From Nocardioides humilatus (lineage in GTDB: Bacteria > Actinomycetota > Actinomycetes > Propionibacteriales > Nocardioidaceae), in contig NZ_VUJV01000001.1 in NCBI RefSeq assembly GCF_008373755.1, positions 992,001 through 1,056,000 of the forward strand: 64,000 bases of DNA, given 5' to 3'. Numbering within the stretch: the stretch's first letter is position 1; every line of letters starts with the position of its first letter. Positions 24,119 through 37,222 of this stretch are shown here, piece by piece. The notes beneath the pieces are model-generated. The model was not told the origin of the DNA and made no database searches. It saw only the letters and a list, made by a program, of their open reading frames with translations. The position numbers and the translations under genes are program-made.

Positions 24119-24719
24119 ATGACCGGGTCAACGGCCGAGCGTGAGCGCACCGACGTCCGCGCGCGCGACCGGCTGGTCCAGGGGATGCTCCTCTCCATCG
24201 AGGAACGCGGCTATGCCGCCACGACCGTCCTCGACATCGTGCGCCACGCCCGGGTGTCGAAGCGGACCTTCTACGAGCACTTCTCCAGCAAGGACGACGC
24301 CCTGCGCGCGCTCTACGCGCTCGCCGTGGGCAACCTCAACACCTGGTTCGCCGACGCCGGCCGGCGCCCGAAGACCTGGGAGGAACGGCTCCGCCGTGCG
24401 GTCCTCGCGTTCGTCGAGGGCCTCGCCGCCTACCCCGGCCTCGCCCGCACCATCCTGGTCGAGCTGGCGGCGACCGGACCGCTCTCATTGGCGGCGCGCG
24501 ACGCCGCTCACCAGGCGTTCGTCGACGCCATCCGGCAAGGCGTCGACCGGTTGCGGGTCGCGCACCCCGAGCTTCGACCCCTGAGCGAGGACATGGCGGT
24601 CGCCTTCGTCGGTGCAATCCACGAGCTGATGGTGCGTGAGCTCGCCAAGCCCTCGATCGACGCCGACCACGTGGCCGACGTCGGCGAGGAGCTGCTGACG
24701 CTGATGATCGGCCCGCGAG

Positions 24720-24733
<14 letters not shown>
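24119..24733 (+). CDS. TetR-family transcriptional regulator
   Basis: A 204-residue repressor. The N-terminal helix-turn-helix is clear (residues 20-65: GYAATTVLDIVRHARVSKRTFYEHF with FSSKDDALRALY), and the C-terminal ligand/dimer domain is helical and family-divergent. It starts at ATG 24119, almost touching the second operator, so the transcript has little or no leader. It is divergent from the secreted esterase and overlaps the clpB 3' end by 14 bp. The ligand is unknown; a fatty-acyl or ester compound would fit the neighbour. Confidence 0.92.
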
Positions 24734-27317
<2,584 letters not shown>

Positions 27318-27378
27318 CTGCGGCGCTCCCCCTGGCATGTTGGGACGGTGGTTGGAATCATTCAATCCAACGCGTCGA

Positions 27379-27403
27379 AAGTTGAGTCTGTTCCACTCAA
27401 CTT
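27379..27403 (-). promoter_or_regulatory. HAIR box (HspR operator) upstream of clpB
   Basis: AAGTTGAGT-N7-ACTCAACTT is a 9-bp perfect inverted repeat matching the HAIR consensus CTTGAGT-N7-ACTCAAG at all core positions. It is the likely site for the HspR encoded at 32919-33347. Confidence 0.88.
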
Positions 27404-27435
27404 TGGCCAATTTTCGTCAGACCTGAGGAGTATGG

Positions 27436-27651
27436 ATGAGCGAGTCGGCCGACACCCTGGCCCAGGAGTACGGCGGGCCGCTGCCGCCGGGTCTCGCCGC
27501 GCTCACCACGGAGCAGCGTCAGCTCCTCGCCGACGCGATCGCGGCCGCCCGGGTGCGCCAGGCCGAGGCGCTCGAGGCGGCGACCGAGAACGGCCTGGGG
27601 TTCGTCCCCAAGCTGCTGCGCCCGGCGATCAAGAAGGTGCTCTTCCGATGA
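27436..27651 (+). CDS. Small conserved hypothetical protein
   Basis: A 71-residue protein (MSESADTLAQEYGG...) with a helical Glu/Ala-rich centre (TEQRQLLADAIAAARVRQAEALEAA) and a basic C-terminus LLRPAIKKVLFR. GAGGAG lies 5 bp before ATG 27436. It is divergent from clpB and its promoter must overlap the HAIR region, so HspR may affect it too. No function can be assigned. Confidence 0.65.
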   Translation: MSESADTLAQEYGGPLPPGLAALTTEQRQLLADAIAAARVRQAEALEAATENGLGFVPKLLRPAIKKVLFR

Positions 27652-27660
27652 TTCACCCCA

Positions 27661-27707
27661 CGGAGTTCTTGGCCTCCCCCGCTTCGCTCCTCCGCCCAAC
27701 AACTCCG
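27661..27707 (+). repeat. Imperfect hairpin between two unknown genes
   Basis: CGGAGTTCTTGGCC (27661-27674) and GCCCAACAACTCCG (27694-27707) pair at 12 of 14 positions around a loop containing CGCTTCGCTCCTCC. It begins 9 bp after the small-gene stop and ends 14 bp before the next ATG, so it may act as a terminator or attenuator; its sequence type suggests a dispersed intergenic repeat. Confidence 0.5.
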
Positions 27708-27721
27708 CGGGGACCCCGAAA

Positions 27722-28930
27722 ATGAGCGCGCGCCTGGAGACTGCGGCCGAGATCCTCAAGCTCGAACGCCTGCTGAGCCTCGAGCACGGCACCCTGGAGT
27801 TCCTGGGCGAGGTAGCTCCCAGCGAGATCCGGACGCTGCGCGAGAAGGCCACCGACTCGCTCTTCGACACCGGAGCGAAGAGCATGGCCCGGCTCGCGGC
27901 GGCCGCGGCCATCACGCCGTCGGCGCTGGTCGCCACCATCGCGGAGAAGTCGTTCGGCCCGCTGATGTGCGCCCGGGCCGCTGCCGCGGTCGATCCCGCC
28001 AAGGCGATCGACGTGGCCAAGCGCCTCTCGCCCGACTTCCTCGCCGACGCGACGATCGAGCTCGATCCGCGTCGCGTGGCCCGGATCATCGCCGGCGTGC
28101 CGACCGAGCTCGTTGAGCCTGTCGCTCGCGAGCTCGGCCGCCGCAAGGAGCACGTGACGATGGGCCGCTTCCTCGCCTTCGTCCCCGACCACTCGATCGT
28201 GGCCGCGATGACCGCGCTCTCCGACGAGGCCATGCTGCGCACCGCGTTCGTCCTCGAGCACAAGGAGGCGCTCGACCACGCTGTCGGCCTGCTCCCGCCC
28301 GAACGGCTCCCCGGGGTGCTCCGCATCGCCTCCGAGCAGGGCCTCTGGGCCGAGGCGCTGGACCTCCTCGACCACCTGAGCCACGAGCGGCGCGGCCCGA
28401 TCGCCGACGTGGTCGGCTCGATGGAGGAGGACGTCGTCGCCGAGCTGGTCCGTGCGGTCTCGGCCGCCGACCTCTGGGAGGCACTGCTCCCCGTCGTCAG
28501 CGTGATGTCCGAGCAGGGCCGCCTCCAGATCGCGGGCCGGCCCGCCTTCCACGAGCCGCGGATCCTCGAGGAGATCGTGGGCTCGGCGGCAAGGGACGGA
28601 CGACTCTGGCCCGACCTGCTTCCCCTCGTGGTCGCCCTGCCCGGCGTCGTGCGGGCCAAGGCTGCCGACTTGATCGCCCGCCAGGATCCCCACGCCGTCG
28701 TGGACCTCATCACCGCGGCGCACGGCCACGCATTGTGGCCGCTGCTCCTCCCGGTTCTCACCGAGCTCGACGAGGAGTCCCGAGCGCACATGGTCGGCGT
28801 CATCGACGCCGCCGATCCGGACCTTGTCAGCGCGGTCGCGCACCTTCGCGAAGATCCCGACCTGACCGACCTGCTCCCTCTGGTGCCGACCGACATCATG
28901 TCCGCGGTCGATCGGGCGGTCGCGCGCTAG
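27722..28930 (+). CDS. Alpha-helical repeat protein, unknown function
   Basis: A 402-residue cytoplasmic protein, almost wholly helical, with repeating segments of the form LPPERLPGVLR, LSPDFLADATIELDPRRVARII and VPTDIMSAVDRAV that recall the armadillo-like MgtE N-terminal domain. There are no membrane segments and no nucleotide-binding motif. The start ATG 27722 lies just after a hairpin. Its last 4 bp overlap the convergent SGNH gene. A scaffold or binding protein is a reasonable guess, nothing more. Confidence 0.65.
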   Translation: MSARLETAAEILKLERLLSLEHGTLEFLGEVAPSEIRTLREKATDSLFDTGAKSMARLAAAAAITPSALVATIAEKSFGPLMCARAAAAVDPAKAIDVAKRLSPDFLADATIELDPRRVARIIAGVPTELVEPVARELGRRKEHVTMGRFLAFVPDHSIVAAMTALSDEAMLRTAFVLEHKEALDHAVGLLPPERLPGVLRIASEQGLWAEALDLLDHLSHERRGPIADVVGSMEEDVVAELVRAVSAADLWEALLPVVSVMSEQGRLQIAGRPAFHEPRILEEIVGSAARDGRLWPDLLPLVVALPGVVRAKAADLIARQDPHAVVDLITAAHGHALWPLLLPVLTELDEESRAHMVGVIDAADPDLVSAVAHLREDPDLTDLLPLVPTDIMSAVDRAVAR

Positions 28931-29469
28931 ACCGAACGCGCGCGCCCGACCGCCTCCGCAACCACCGGCAGCAGCAGGCGGTAGGCGTCGTCGGTCAGGT
29001 GGACACCGTCGTCGACGTACGCCCGCGAGCCGAGCGGTGCCAGCACCGCCTGCGCGTCGACGACCTCCGCGGCGACCTCGGCCGCAGCGGCACACAAGGC
29101 GCCGGCATAGTCGCGCATCACCTGGTTGGTGCGATCTCCGAAGCCCACCAGCCGCGCTTCGTCGACGCCCGGCGTCGTCATGACCACACAGCCGCCGACA
29201 GGCAACGCGCGCAGCCATTCCGAGGCACGCCGCCCGAACTCGGCGATCGGCACCTGCTTCCAGGGAGCCGCATCGTTGGTGCCGACGGAGAGCACGACGA
29301 CGTCGTCAGGGCCGAGGTCCAGCCCCCGCGCCTGACCGGGGAGGTCGTCGACCGACGCACCACCGACCGCCGCATTGAGCACGCGGTCGCCGAGCAGCGC
29401 CAGGTGGTCGTCGGCGTAGTCGAGGTGACTGTCGCCGAGCAGGACGATCCGCACGGACCGTCCGCTCAA
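28927..29469 (-). CDS. Cytoplasmic SGNH/GDSL-type hydrolase
   Basis: A 180-residue single-domain SGNH hydrolase without a signal peptide. Block I is VLLGDSHLDY with the serine, block II glycine in NAAVGGASVDDL, block III VGTNDAA with the Asn, and block V is DDGVHLTDDAY with the Asp and His near residue 155. All four catalytic positions are present. The TTG start at 29469 overlaps the stop of the preceding gene (TTGA), which supports translational coupling; a downstream GTG is a possible alternative. The substrate is unknown. Confidence 0.85.
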   Translation of the reverse strand: MSGRSVRIVLLGDSHLDYADDHLALLGDRVLNAAVGGASVDDLPGQARGLDLGPDDVVVLSVGTNDAAPWKQVPIAEFGRRASEWLRALPVGGCVVMTTPGVDEARLVGFGDRTNQVMRDYAGALCAAAAEVAAEVVDAQAVLAPLGSRAYVDDGVHLTDDAYRLLLPVVAEAVGRARSV

Positions 29470-30389
29470 TCGGCGTCGATCTCGGGCGGAGCCATGTGCT
29501 CGGGGAGGTCCTCGCTCGTCGCGATGACCTCGTCGACCAGGGCCTGCTTGACGAACTCCTCGCCGAAGGGCGTGAGGTGGATGCTGCGGCGCACCACCTT
29601 CGCGAACTTCACCGAGTGCATCGCGCCGAGGACGTCGGGCTGCGCCTCGAGCACCTGGTATTCCATGTGGTCGCGGAGCGACTCGCGGGAGAACCAGATC
29701 AGGCCGAGCCGGAAGAGGTTGTTGAGGTAGGACGGCACCTGGTCGAGGTAGCGGAGGCCGGCACGCGGTCCCACCATGTTGAGACCGGGAGCAACCAGCT
29801 GGCTCGAGACCATGCCGACCGGACCACCGGTGCGCACGTCGACGCTGGCCTGGGGGCCGTTCTTGAGCAGCATCACCAGGATGCGCGCCTCGTCAGGCGC
29901 CATCTCGTCGAGGATCCGGTCGAACGCCGGGTGGCGGCTGTCGATCGCCCACACGTCGCGCGACTTCTCGAGGAGCTCCTGGCCGCGCTCGCGCAGAGAG
30001 GTGGGACGGATCGCGGTGACCTCGCCGCCGACGACCCGCCCGTTGTCGGACGCGGTGTGGCGGGGGGCCGGAGCACCGCCGAGCGCCTCGCCGGCCTTGA
30101 GCAGCGCAGTGCCGACCGGCATGCCGTCGGCCACCTGGCGCGCGATCTCGCCGACCGTGCCGACGACCGAGCCGACCTCACGGATGAGCGCCACGGCTTC
30201 GTCGCGGTTGGTCGCCGCGCGACCGACGCGACGCCAGTTGCGCGCCGTCGTCCGCAGGCCCCAGCCCGCCGTGTTGAGCGCGGCCGTGGAGGCGACGCGA
30301 GCCAGCCCGGGGAGCGACTCGACGACCACCCCGTTGGTGGGGAGCGAGGGGACCTTGGGGAGTCCGTCCTTGTCGATGGTTTCAGTCAT
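29466..30389 (-). CDS. DUF4393/Abi-alpha-like protein
   Basis: A 307-residue protein. The C-terminal half resembles the DUF4393 (Abi-alpha) pattern: RHPAFDRILDEMAPDEARIL near residue 155, then a conserved SYLNNLFRLGLIWF block and LTPFGEEFV near the end. The N-terminal half is helical with a glycine/valine-rich stretch (VVGTVGEIARQVADGMPVGTALLKAG) that may touch the membrane. Related proteins have been linked to phage resistance, but most are unstudied and nothing nearby suggests a defence island. It precedes and is coupled to the SGNH hydrolase gene. Confidence 0.65.
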   Translation of the reverse strand: MTETIDKDGLPKVPSLPTNGVVVESLPGLARVASTAALNTAGWGLRTTARNWRRVGRAATNRDEAVALIREVGSVVGTVGEIARQVADGMPVGTALLKAGEALGGAPAPRHTASDNGRVVGGEVTAIRPTSLRERGQELLEKSRDVWAIDSRHPAFDRILDEMAPDEARILVMLLKNGPQASVDVRTGGPVGMVSSQLVAPGLNMVGPRAGLRYLDQVPSYLNNLFRLGLIWFSRESLRDHMEYQVLEAQPDVLGAMHSVKFAKVVRRSIHLTPFGEEFVKQALVDEVIATSEDLPEHMAPPEIDAD

Positions 30390-30436
30390 CGGAACCTTCT
30401 GTTGAACACGAATCGTCGATCAACCGCACGGGTCGA

Positions 30437-31789
30437 TCACGGGGGGAAGCCGGGGATCCAACCCCAGTTGAAGATGCCCAGGTGGATGAACCCGCCCGCC
30501 GCGCCCATGATCGCGCCGTGGGCGTAGAGCATCCACTCGTCCTCCTTGATCGCGGCACGCATCATCTCGACGAAGTCCTTGGGCGGGAGCTCCTTGGTGC
30601 GCTTGGCGATCAGGGTCTTGATCTTCTCGGACTGACGCTTGCTGAACTCCGGGTCACGGAACGGCGTGATCGTGCGACCGACCGCCTCCCGCGCGAACGA
30701 CTCGCGGATGCTGTCGAACCTGTCGGCACCCACGATGACGCGGGCGGCGCCCCGCAGCGGCCCGGCCGCCTGGTCGATCGCGGGCTTCATCGCGGTCGCG
30801 ATCATCTGGCGGGTGCGGTCGCCCCGCGGGCCGTCCATCAAGAAGTCGCCGATGCGCTCGAGCGTGATCACGTCGTCGGCGATGATCCCGGCGTAGACCT
30901 CGGCGCACTCGGCCTGGCGGCGCAGGAAGAGGCCTTGCATCTTGATGCCGAGGATCCGCTTCTCCTCCGGCGGGTCGAAGATGAGGTACATGCCGAGCAG
31001 GTTGGTGGTCCAACCGACGAAGATGCCGAGGACGGGGAGCAACCACCAGATGTGCCAGGTCTGGTCGACGACCGCGACTGGGACGCCGAGCAGGAAGCCG
31101 AAGACGAAGCCGAAGGCGACCATCAGGTTGAGCTCGCGCTGACCGACGTCCTTGAAGACGCGGACCACGAGGTCGGGGTTCTTCCGGAAGTGGTCGATCA
31201 CCATGATCTTCGGGTCGAGCAGCTGGTTGATGTGCACGCCGATCTCGTCCGTGATCGTCGTGACGACGTTGGGCAGCTGCCCCTGCACACGGGCGATGAC
31301 GCCTGCCTTGACCGGCGCGGGGAGGTCGCGCCAGAGCTTCGGGTGCTCGCGCATCATGATCTCGTCGACCATCAACGGCAGGTCGGGCTCGAAGACCTTG
31401 ACGATGTGGGCGGCGATCTCCTCGGGCTCCAGCTGGGCGTAGAACTCCGCCGGGGTGCCGAGCTTGGCGATGACCTTGTCGACCGCGATGCTGCCCATCT
31501 TCGCCGCGCGCGCGGGCACGATGCCCTGCCAGCCGACGCGGCCGAACGGGATGCCGGGGACCTCTTGGAGCTTGCGCGGGATGACCGTCGCGATCTCTCG
31601 GAGACCGGGGACCTTGAAGCCGTAGAACTTGACCGGGCTGAAGAGCATCCACAGGCCGGACCAGTTGATCAGCCAGCCGATGATGCCGGTGAAGAACGGG
31701 ATCGAGATGAAGGCGAACCAGTCGACGCCGTGCCCGCCGGTGAGGTCACCGCTGGCCCAGTCCTGGAAGAACTGCGTAATAGCGTCCAC
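30437..31789 (-). CDS. DUF445 family membrane protein
   Basis: A 450-residue protein with DUF445 character. An N-terminal membrane segment (about 25-48, FISIPFFTGIIGWLINWSGLWMLF) is followed by the conserved PGLREIATVIPRKLQEVPGI block, a long helical region, two central membrane segments (about 227-248 and 252-275) and the IGDFLMDGPRGDRTRQMI region. A last hydrophobic stretch lies near the C-terminus (AHGAIMGAAGGFIHLGIFNWGW). The start is the GTG at 31789 (VDAITQFF). It lies 47 bp upstream of the DUF4393 gene in the same direction's operon-like order. Function unknown. Confidence 0.8.
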   Translation of the reverse strand: MDAITQFFQDWASGDLTGGHGVDWFAFISIPFFTGIIGWLINWSGLWMLFSPVKFYGFKVPGLREIATVIPRKLQEVPGIPFGRVGWQGIVPARAAKMGSIAVDKVIAKLGTPAEFYAQLEPEEIAAHIVKVFEPDLPLMVDEIMMREHPKLWRDLPAPVKAGVIARVQGQLPNVVTTITDEIGVHINQLLDPKIMVIDHFRKNPDLVVRVFKDVGQRELNLMVAFGFVFGFLLGVPVAVVDQTWHIWWLLPVLGIFVGWTTNLLGMYLIFDPPEEKRILGIKMQGLFLRRQAECAEVYAGIIADDVITLERIGDFLMDGPRGDRTRQMIATAMKPAIDQAAGPLRGAARVIVGADRFDSIRESFAREAVGRTITPFRDPEFSKRQSEKIKTLIAKRTKELPPKDFVEMMRAAIKEDEWMLYAHGAIMGAAGGFIHLGIFNWGWIPGFPP

Positions 31790-31922
31790 CCGCGCACACC
31801 CCTGTCCACCGATCGGGCCGCCCCATGTGGTCCGAACCTTCCCGAGTGCCCTGAGGGTAGTGCCTGCCTCCGAGGGAGGCATACGTATCCGCGCTACGGA
31901 CTGTCGCACATAACCTGTACGA

Positions 31923-32912
31923 GTGAAGCGATTCCTGCTCGGAGGCCTGACGCTCGTCCTCGCTGCGCTCCCTGCGCCGGCGGGAGCCAGGACGCCAGAG
32001 CAGGAGGTCACCGCGTGGATCCTTCCGTCCGCGTCGCCGCGCCTGGTCGCCCGCAACGCTGCCGACCTCACGACGCTGTCGGTCGTGGGCATCGGGCTCC
32101 GCGCCGACGGCGCCAGCACCTCCTCGCCCACCCGCGCCATGCGCAGGCTCGCACTCGCCGGGCACCGGCACGGGCTCACGACTGAGCTCCTGGTCTCCAA
32201 CTACAGCGATGCGCTCGGGGACTTCGACCGACGGGCGCTGCACCGGATGCTGTCCCACCCGGCCCGAATCCGGCAGGTGGCCGACCAGGTCGCCCGGATC
32301 GTCGGGCGTGGCCCGTGGGACGGCGTCAACGTCGACCTCGAGCGAGTGCGGGAGAGCGATGGCGCTGGTCTGGTCGCGTTCGTGGCGCGGCTCCAACAAG
32401 CGATGCCGGCAGCGCGGACGGTGTCGATCGACATCAGCGCGACGAGCTCGGTGCGCGGCTACCGACAGCGCGGCTACCGGCTCGCCGACCTCGCACGCGA
32501 GGTCGACGTCATCGACCTGATGGCCTACGACTACAGCGGTCCGACGTGGACCGGGCCGGGGCCGATCGGCCCGCTCGCCTGGCAGCGGGCATCCGTGCGC
32601 GCCCTGCGGAGCAGGGTGCCTGCCCGCATGATCCAGCTCGGCGTGGCCGGTTACGGCTACACCTGGCCGACCGAGGGCACCGGCCGTTCGATCACCCCCC
32701 GCGGCGCCCGACGGATGGTGCAGGACGACGGGGCGGACGCGACGTTCAACCGCGAGTACGGCGAGTGGACCGCGACCCTCTCCAACGGCACCGTGTTGTG
32801 GTGGTCGGACGCGCGTTCCTACCAGCTGCGCGCCGGACTCGCCGAGCGCCTCGGGCTCCGAGGGACAGCCGTGTGGCGCCTCGGCTCGGCGGATCCGCTG
32901 GGCGGATCCTGA
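31923..32912 (+). CDS. Secreted glycoside hydrolase family 18-like protein
   Basis: A 329-residue exported TIM-barrel protein. A signal peptide (1-22, ending AGA) leads to the GH18 catalytic signature GVNVDLE (DGxxxDxE form, with the acid at its end) near residue 141, then strands IDLMAYDYSG (near 200) and a substrate-side MIQLGVAGYGYTW (near 240) and VWRLGSAD close to the end, all typical of GH18 chitinase/spore-type glucosaminidases. The catalytic Asp/Glu pattern is intact. There is no carbohydrate-binding module. It starts at GTG 31923, divergent from the DUF445 gene. Confidence 0.88.
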   Translation: MKRFLLGGLTLVLAALPAPAGARTPEQEVTAWILPSASPRLVARNAADLTTLSVVGIGLRADGASTSSPTRAMRRLALAGHRHGLTTELLVSNYSDALGDFDRRALHRMLSHPARIRQVADQVARIVGRGPWDGVNVDLERVRESDGAGLVAFVARLQQAMPAARTVSIDISATSSVRGYRQRGYRLADLAREVDVIDLMAYDYSGPTWTGPGPIGPLAWQRASVRALRSRVPARMIQLGVAGYGYTWPTEGTGRSITPRGARRMVQDDGADATFNREYGEWTATLSNGTVLWWSDARSYQLRAGLAERLGLRGTAVWRLGSADPLGGS

Positions 32913-32918
32913 GGCCGA

Positions 32919-33347
32919 CTAGGGGTTGCGGCGCCAGACCACCATTGACTGCCCCGTCACCTGAGGACGTACGGCGGGCAGGTTGCCGGGAGCTTGGCGG
33001 GCGTTGAGGGCCTGACGGAGCGCCTCGTGGGCGGCGTCGAGCTCGGCGAGGAGCTCGTCGCGCTGGGCGCGCAGGGTGGCGACGGCGGTCTCGAGTTCGA
33101 GGATGCGACGGACGCCCTCGATACCGATGCCGGAACCGGTGAGCTCGGCGATGACGCGAAGCAGCTCGATGTCGCGGTAGGAGTAGCGGCGGCCGCCACC
33201 GGTCGTGCGTCCGGGCGTCAGCAGGCCCATCCGCTCATAGGTACGTAGGGTCTGCGGATGCAGGCCGCTGAGCTCGGCGGCGACGCTGATCACGAAGACC
33301 GCGGCCTCGGGCGCGGGGGGCTCTCCGCCGAACGGCTGTCGCACCAT
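32919..33347 (-). CDS. hspR: HspR, MerR-family heat-shock repressor
   Basis: A 142-residue repressor that binds HAIR boxes and, in other actinobacteria, uses DnaK as co-repressor. The MerR-type helix-turn-helix is clear: FVISVAAELSGLHPQTLRTYERMGLLTPGRT at about 18-48, then GGGRRYSYRDIELLR, followed by a coiled-coil (about 78-115). ATG 33347 lies 1 bp after the dnaJ stop. It is the last gene of dnaK-grpE-dnaJ-hspR, the arrangement known from Streptomyces and Mycobacterium, and HAIR boxes precede both this operon and clpB. Confidence 0.93.
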   Translation of the reverse strand: MVRQPFGGEPPAPEAAVFVISVAAELSGLHPQTLRTYERMGLLTPGRTTGGGRRYSYRDIELLRVIAELTGSGIGIEGVRRILELETAVATLRAQRDELLAELDAAHEALRQALNARQAPGNLPAVRPQVTGQSMVVWRRNP

Positions 33348-33348
33348 G

Positions 33349-34533
<1,185 letters not shown>

Positions 34534-34573
34534 CGCACACCTCCCTCACTCACACCGTTCAGTTCACTGCAGA

Positions 34574-35176
34574 TCAAGCGTCGACGGGATCGACGACCAG
34601 CACCTGCGCAGCCCGCACGACCCGCTCACCGATCTTGTAGCCGCCCTTGGCGACGACCTTGCAGGTCGTCACCTCGACCTCGGGGTCGGTGCCGATGTGC
34701 GAGAGCGCCTCGTGGATGGTCGGGTCGAAGGCGTCGCCGACCTCGCCGAACCGCACCAGCCCGAGGCCGGTGACGATCCGCTCGAGCTGCTCGGCGACGG
34801 CCTTGAAGCCGCCCTCGAGCGGCTCGTGCTCGCGAGCGCGGTCGATGGTGTCGAGCACGTCGATGATCGGCGCGAGCGCGCCGTACGTCGCGTTCTCCCG
34901 CACCAGCTCCCGGTCACGCTCGACCCGACGCTTGTAGTTGACGTATTCGGCCTGCAGTCGCTGCAGGTCGAGGGTCCGCTCCTCCAGCGCCATCTTCGTG
35001 ACCGCGAGCTCGTCGGCCTCTGTCATGTCGACCGGCGTCTCGACCTCCGACTCGTTGGCCATCTCCGCAGCCGCCTCGCCGAATCCCCCCACCGGGGAGG
35101 CCCCGGCCTCGGCCGGGACCTCCTCGGGGATGCCGTCGTCAGGACTGAAGTCGTCCGGCTCGACCGGGTCGGTCAC
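34574..35176 (-). CDS. grpE: Nucleotide exchange factor GrpE
   Basis: A 200-residue cofactor that releases ADP from DnaK. The first 50 residues are acidic and disordered; a long coiled-coil (about 60-105, [22 protein letters not shown]) and the C-terminal beta domain with FDPTIHEAL and the [18 protein letters not shown] signature follow. Its GTG start overlaps the dnaK stop by 4 bp (GTGA), which assures coupled translation. Confidence 0.96.
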   Translation of the reverse strand: MTDPVEPDDFSPDDGIPEEVPAEAGASPVGGFGEAAAEMANESEVETPVDMTEADELAVTKMALEERTLDLQRLQAEYVNYKRRVERDRELVRENATYGALAPIIDVLDTIDRAREHEPLEGGFKAVAEQLERIVTGLGLVRFGEVGDAFDPTIHEALSHIGTDPEVEVTTCKVVAKGGYKIGERVVRAAQVLVVDPVDA

Positions 35177-37026
35177 TGGGTGTCGCCCTCGTCGCCAGGC
35201 TCGTCCACGATCTCCGCCTCGACGACGTCGTCGTCGGCCTCGCCGGTCGCGCCGGTGCTGCCACCGGCGGCGGCCGCGTCGGCCTCGGCGGCGGCGTACA
35301 TGGCCGCGCCCATCTTCTGGCTGGACTCACCGAGCTTGGTGATGGCCGCGGTCAGCTCCTCGACGGTGGCCTCGTCGTTGGCGAGCACCTTCTTGAGCTC
35401 CTCGACGTCGGCGGTGACCTCGGTCGTGACCTCGTCGGGGATCTTGTCGCCGTTGTCGGCCAGGAACTTCTCGGTCGTGTAGACGAGCTGGTCACCCTGG
35501 TTGCGCACCTCGACGACCGCGCGACGCTGGGCGTCCTCCTCGGCGTACTGCTCGGCGTCGCGGACCATCCGGTCGATGTCCTCCTTGGACAGCGCGCTGC
35601 CACCGGAGATCGTCATCGACTGCTCGCGACCCGACGCCTGGTCCTTGGCCGAGACGTGGACGATGCCGTCGGCGTCGATGTCGAAGGTCACCTCGATCTT
35701 CGGGACACCACGGGGAGCCGGCGGGAGACCGGTCAGCTCGAAGTTGCCGAGCGGCTGGTTCTGGGCCCACATCTGGCGCTCGCCCTGGGCGACCTTGATC
35801 TCGACCGACGGCTGGTTGTCGTCAGCGGTGGTGAAGATCTCCGACCGCTTCGTCGGGATCGTGGTGTTGCGCTCGATGAGCGTGGTCATCACGCCGCCCT
35901 TGGTCTCGATGCCGAGGCTGAGCGGGGTGACGTCGAGGAGCAGCACGTCCTTGACCTCACCGGCGAGGACGCCGGCCTGGAGGGCGGCGCCGACGGCGAC
36001 GACCTCGTCGGGGTTGACGCCCTTGTTGGGCTCCTTGCCGCCGAGCAGCTCCTTGACGACGTCGGTGACGGCGGGCATCCGGGTCGAGCCACCGACGAGG
36101 ACGACGTGGTCGATCGCGGAGACCGGGACACCGGCGTCCTTGAGGACCGACTGGAAGGGCTTCTTCGTGCGGTCGAGCAGGTCGGCGGTGAGCTTCTGGA
36201 ACTCCGCACGGGTCAGGCGGTCCTCGAAGTGCAGCGGACCGTTCTCGCCGTGGGTGATGTAGGGCAGGTGGATCGTGGTCTCGCTCGAGGACGACAGCTC
36301 GATCTTCGCCTTCTCAGCAGCCTCCTGGAGACGCTGGGCGGCGATCTTGTCGGCCGAGAGGTCGACGCCGTTGTTGTCCTTGAACTTCTTGACCATCCAC
36401 TCCACGACGCGGCTGTCCCAGTCGTCACCACCGAGGTGGTTGTCACCGCTGGTGGCCTTCACCTCGACGACGCCCTCGCCGATCTCGAGCAGGGACACGT
36501 CGAACGTGCCGCCACCGAGGTCGAAGACGAGGATCGTCTGGTCGTCGCCCTTGTCGAGGCCGTAGGCCAGCGCCGCGGCGGTGGGCTCGTTGACGATGCG
36601 CTGCACCTTCAGGCCCGCGATCTCGCCGGCCTCCTTGGTGGCCTGGCGCTGCGCGTCGGAGAAGTAGGCCGGCACGGTGATGACGGCCTCGGTGACCGTC
36701 TCGCCCAGGTAGGCCTCGGCGTCGCGCTTGAGCTTCTGCAGGATGAAGGCGCTGATCTGCTGGGGCGTGAAGGTCTTGTCGTCGATCGGGGTCGTCCACG
36801 CCTCACCCATGTGGCGCTTCACCGAACGGATGGTGCGGTCGACGTTGGTGACCGCCTGACGCTTCGCGACCTCGCCGACCAGGACCTCGCCGTTCTTGGC
36901 GAAGGCGACCACGGACGGGGTCGTCCGCGCACCCTCGGCGTTGGCGATGACGGTGGGCTCGCCGCCCTCCAGGACCGCGACGACGCTGTTGGTCGTCCCC
37001 AGGTCGATGCCGACAGCACGTGCCAT
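35173..37026 (-). CDS. dnaK: Chaperone DnaK (Hsp70)
   Basis: A 617-residue Hsp70. The N-terminal ATPase domain begins [16 protein letters not shown] and has the phosphate-2 motif [15 protein letters not shown] near 165 and adenosine motif [12 protein letters not shown] near 310. The [14 protein letters not shown] linker and substrate-binding domain follow, with a helical lid and an acidic tail ending EGDTQ. It is the first gene of the heat-shock operon. A HAIR box lies about 60 bp upstream, indicating repression by HspR. Confidence 0.98.
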   Translation of the reverse strand: MARAVGIDLGTTNSVVAVLEGGEPTVIANAEGARTTPSVVAFAKNGEVLVGEVAKRQAVTNVDRTIRSVKRHMGEAWTTPIDDKTFTPQQISAFILQKLKRDAEAYLGETVTEAVITVPAYFSDAQRQATKEAGEIAGLKVQRIVNEPTAAALAYGLDKGDDQTILVFDLGGGTFDVSLLEIGEGVVEVKATSGDNHLGGDDWDSRVVEWMVKKFKDNNGVDLSADKIAAQRLQEAAEKAKIELSSSSETTIHLPYITHGENGPLHFEDRLTRAEFQKLTADLLDRTKKPFQSVLKDAGVPVSAIDHVVLVGGSTRMPAVTDVVKELLGGKEPNKGVNPDEVVAVGAALQAGVLAGEVKDVLLLDVTPLSLGIETKGGVMTTLIERNTTIPTKRSEIFTTADDNQPSVEIKVAQGERQMWAQNQPLGNFELTGLPPAPRGVPKIEVTFDIDADGIVHVSAKDQASGREQSMTISGGSALSKEDIDRMVRDAEQYAEEDAQRRAVVEVRNQGDQLVYTTEKFLADNGDKIPDEVTTEVTADVEELKKVLANDEATVEELTAAITKLGESSQKMGAAMYAAAEADAAAAGGSTGATGEADDDVVEAEIVDEPGDEGDTQ

Positions 37027-37085
37027 GTTGTTGCTCCTCCGTTGTGCGTTTCCGTAAGCCCCTGGAACGAATGTCCAGCAAGTTA

Positions 37086-37106
37086 GTTGAGCCGAGTTGA
37101 CTCAAG
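37086..37106 (-). promoter_or_regulatory. HAIR box (HspR operator) upstream of dnaK
   Basis: GTTGAGC-N7-ACTCAAG matches the HAIR consensus CTTGAGT-N7-ACTCAAG with two changes in the left half. It lies 60-80 bp upstream of the dnaK ATG. Confidence 0.85.
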
Positions 37107-37222
37107 TTTCACACACGCTCCAACGGAGGCGAAAGCCGGGTTGTTCCCCGGGCCGAAAAATCTCCTACTAGCGTGCTGACCACGGCTCACGGACGGCCCC
37201 GATCAGCCCCGGGAGGTGACCT

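Noticed and set aside
29466-30389. Phage-defence role for the DUF4393/Abi-alpha-like gene
   Set aside because: No toxin, nuclease or other defence gene adjoins it. It sits among conserved unknowns, so a defence label would be guesswork.
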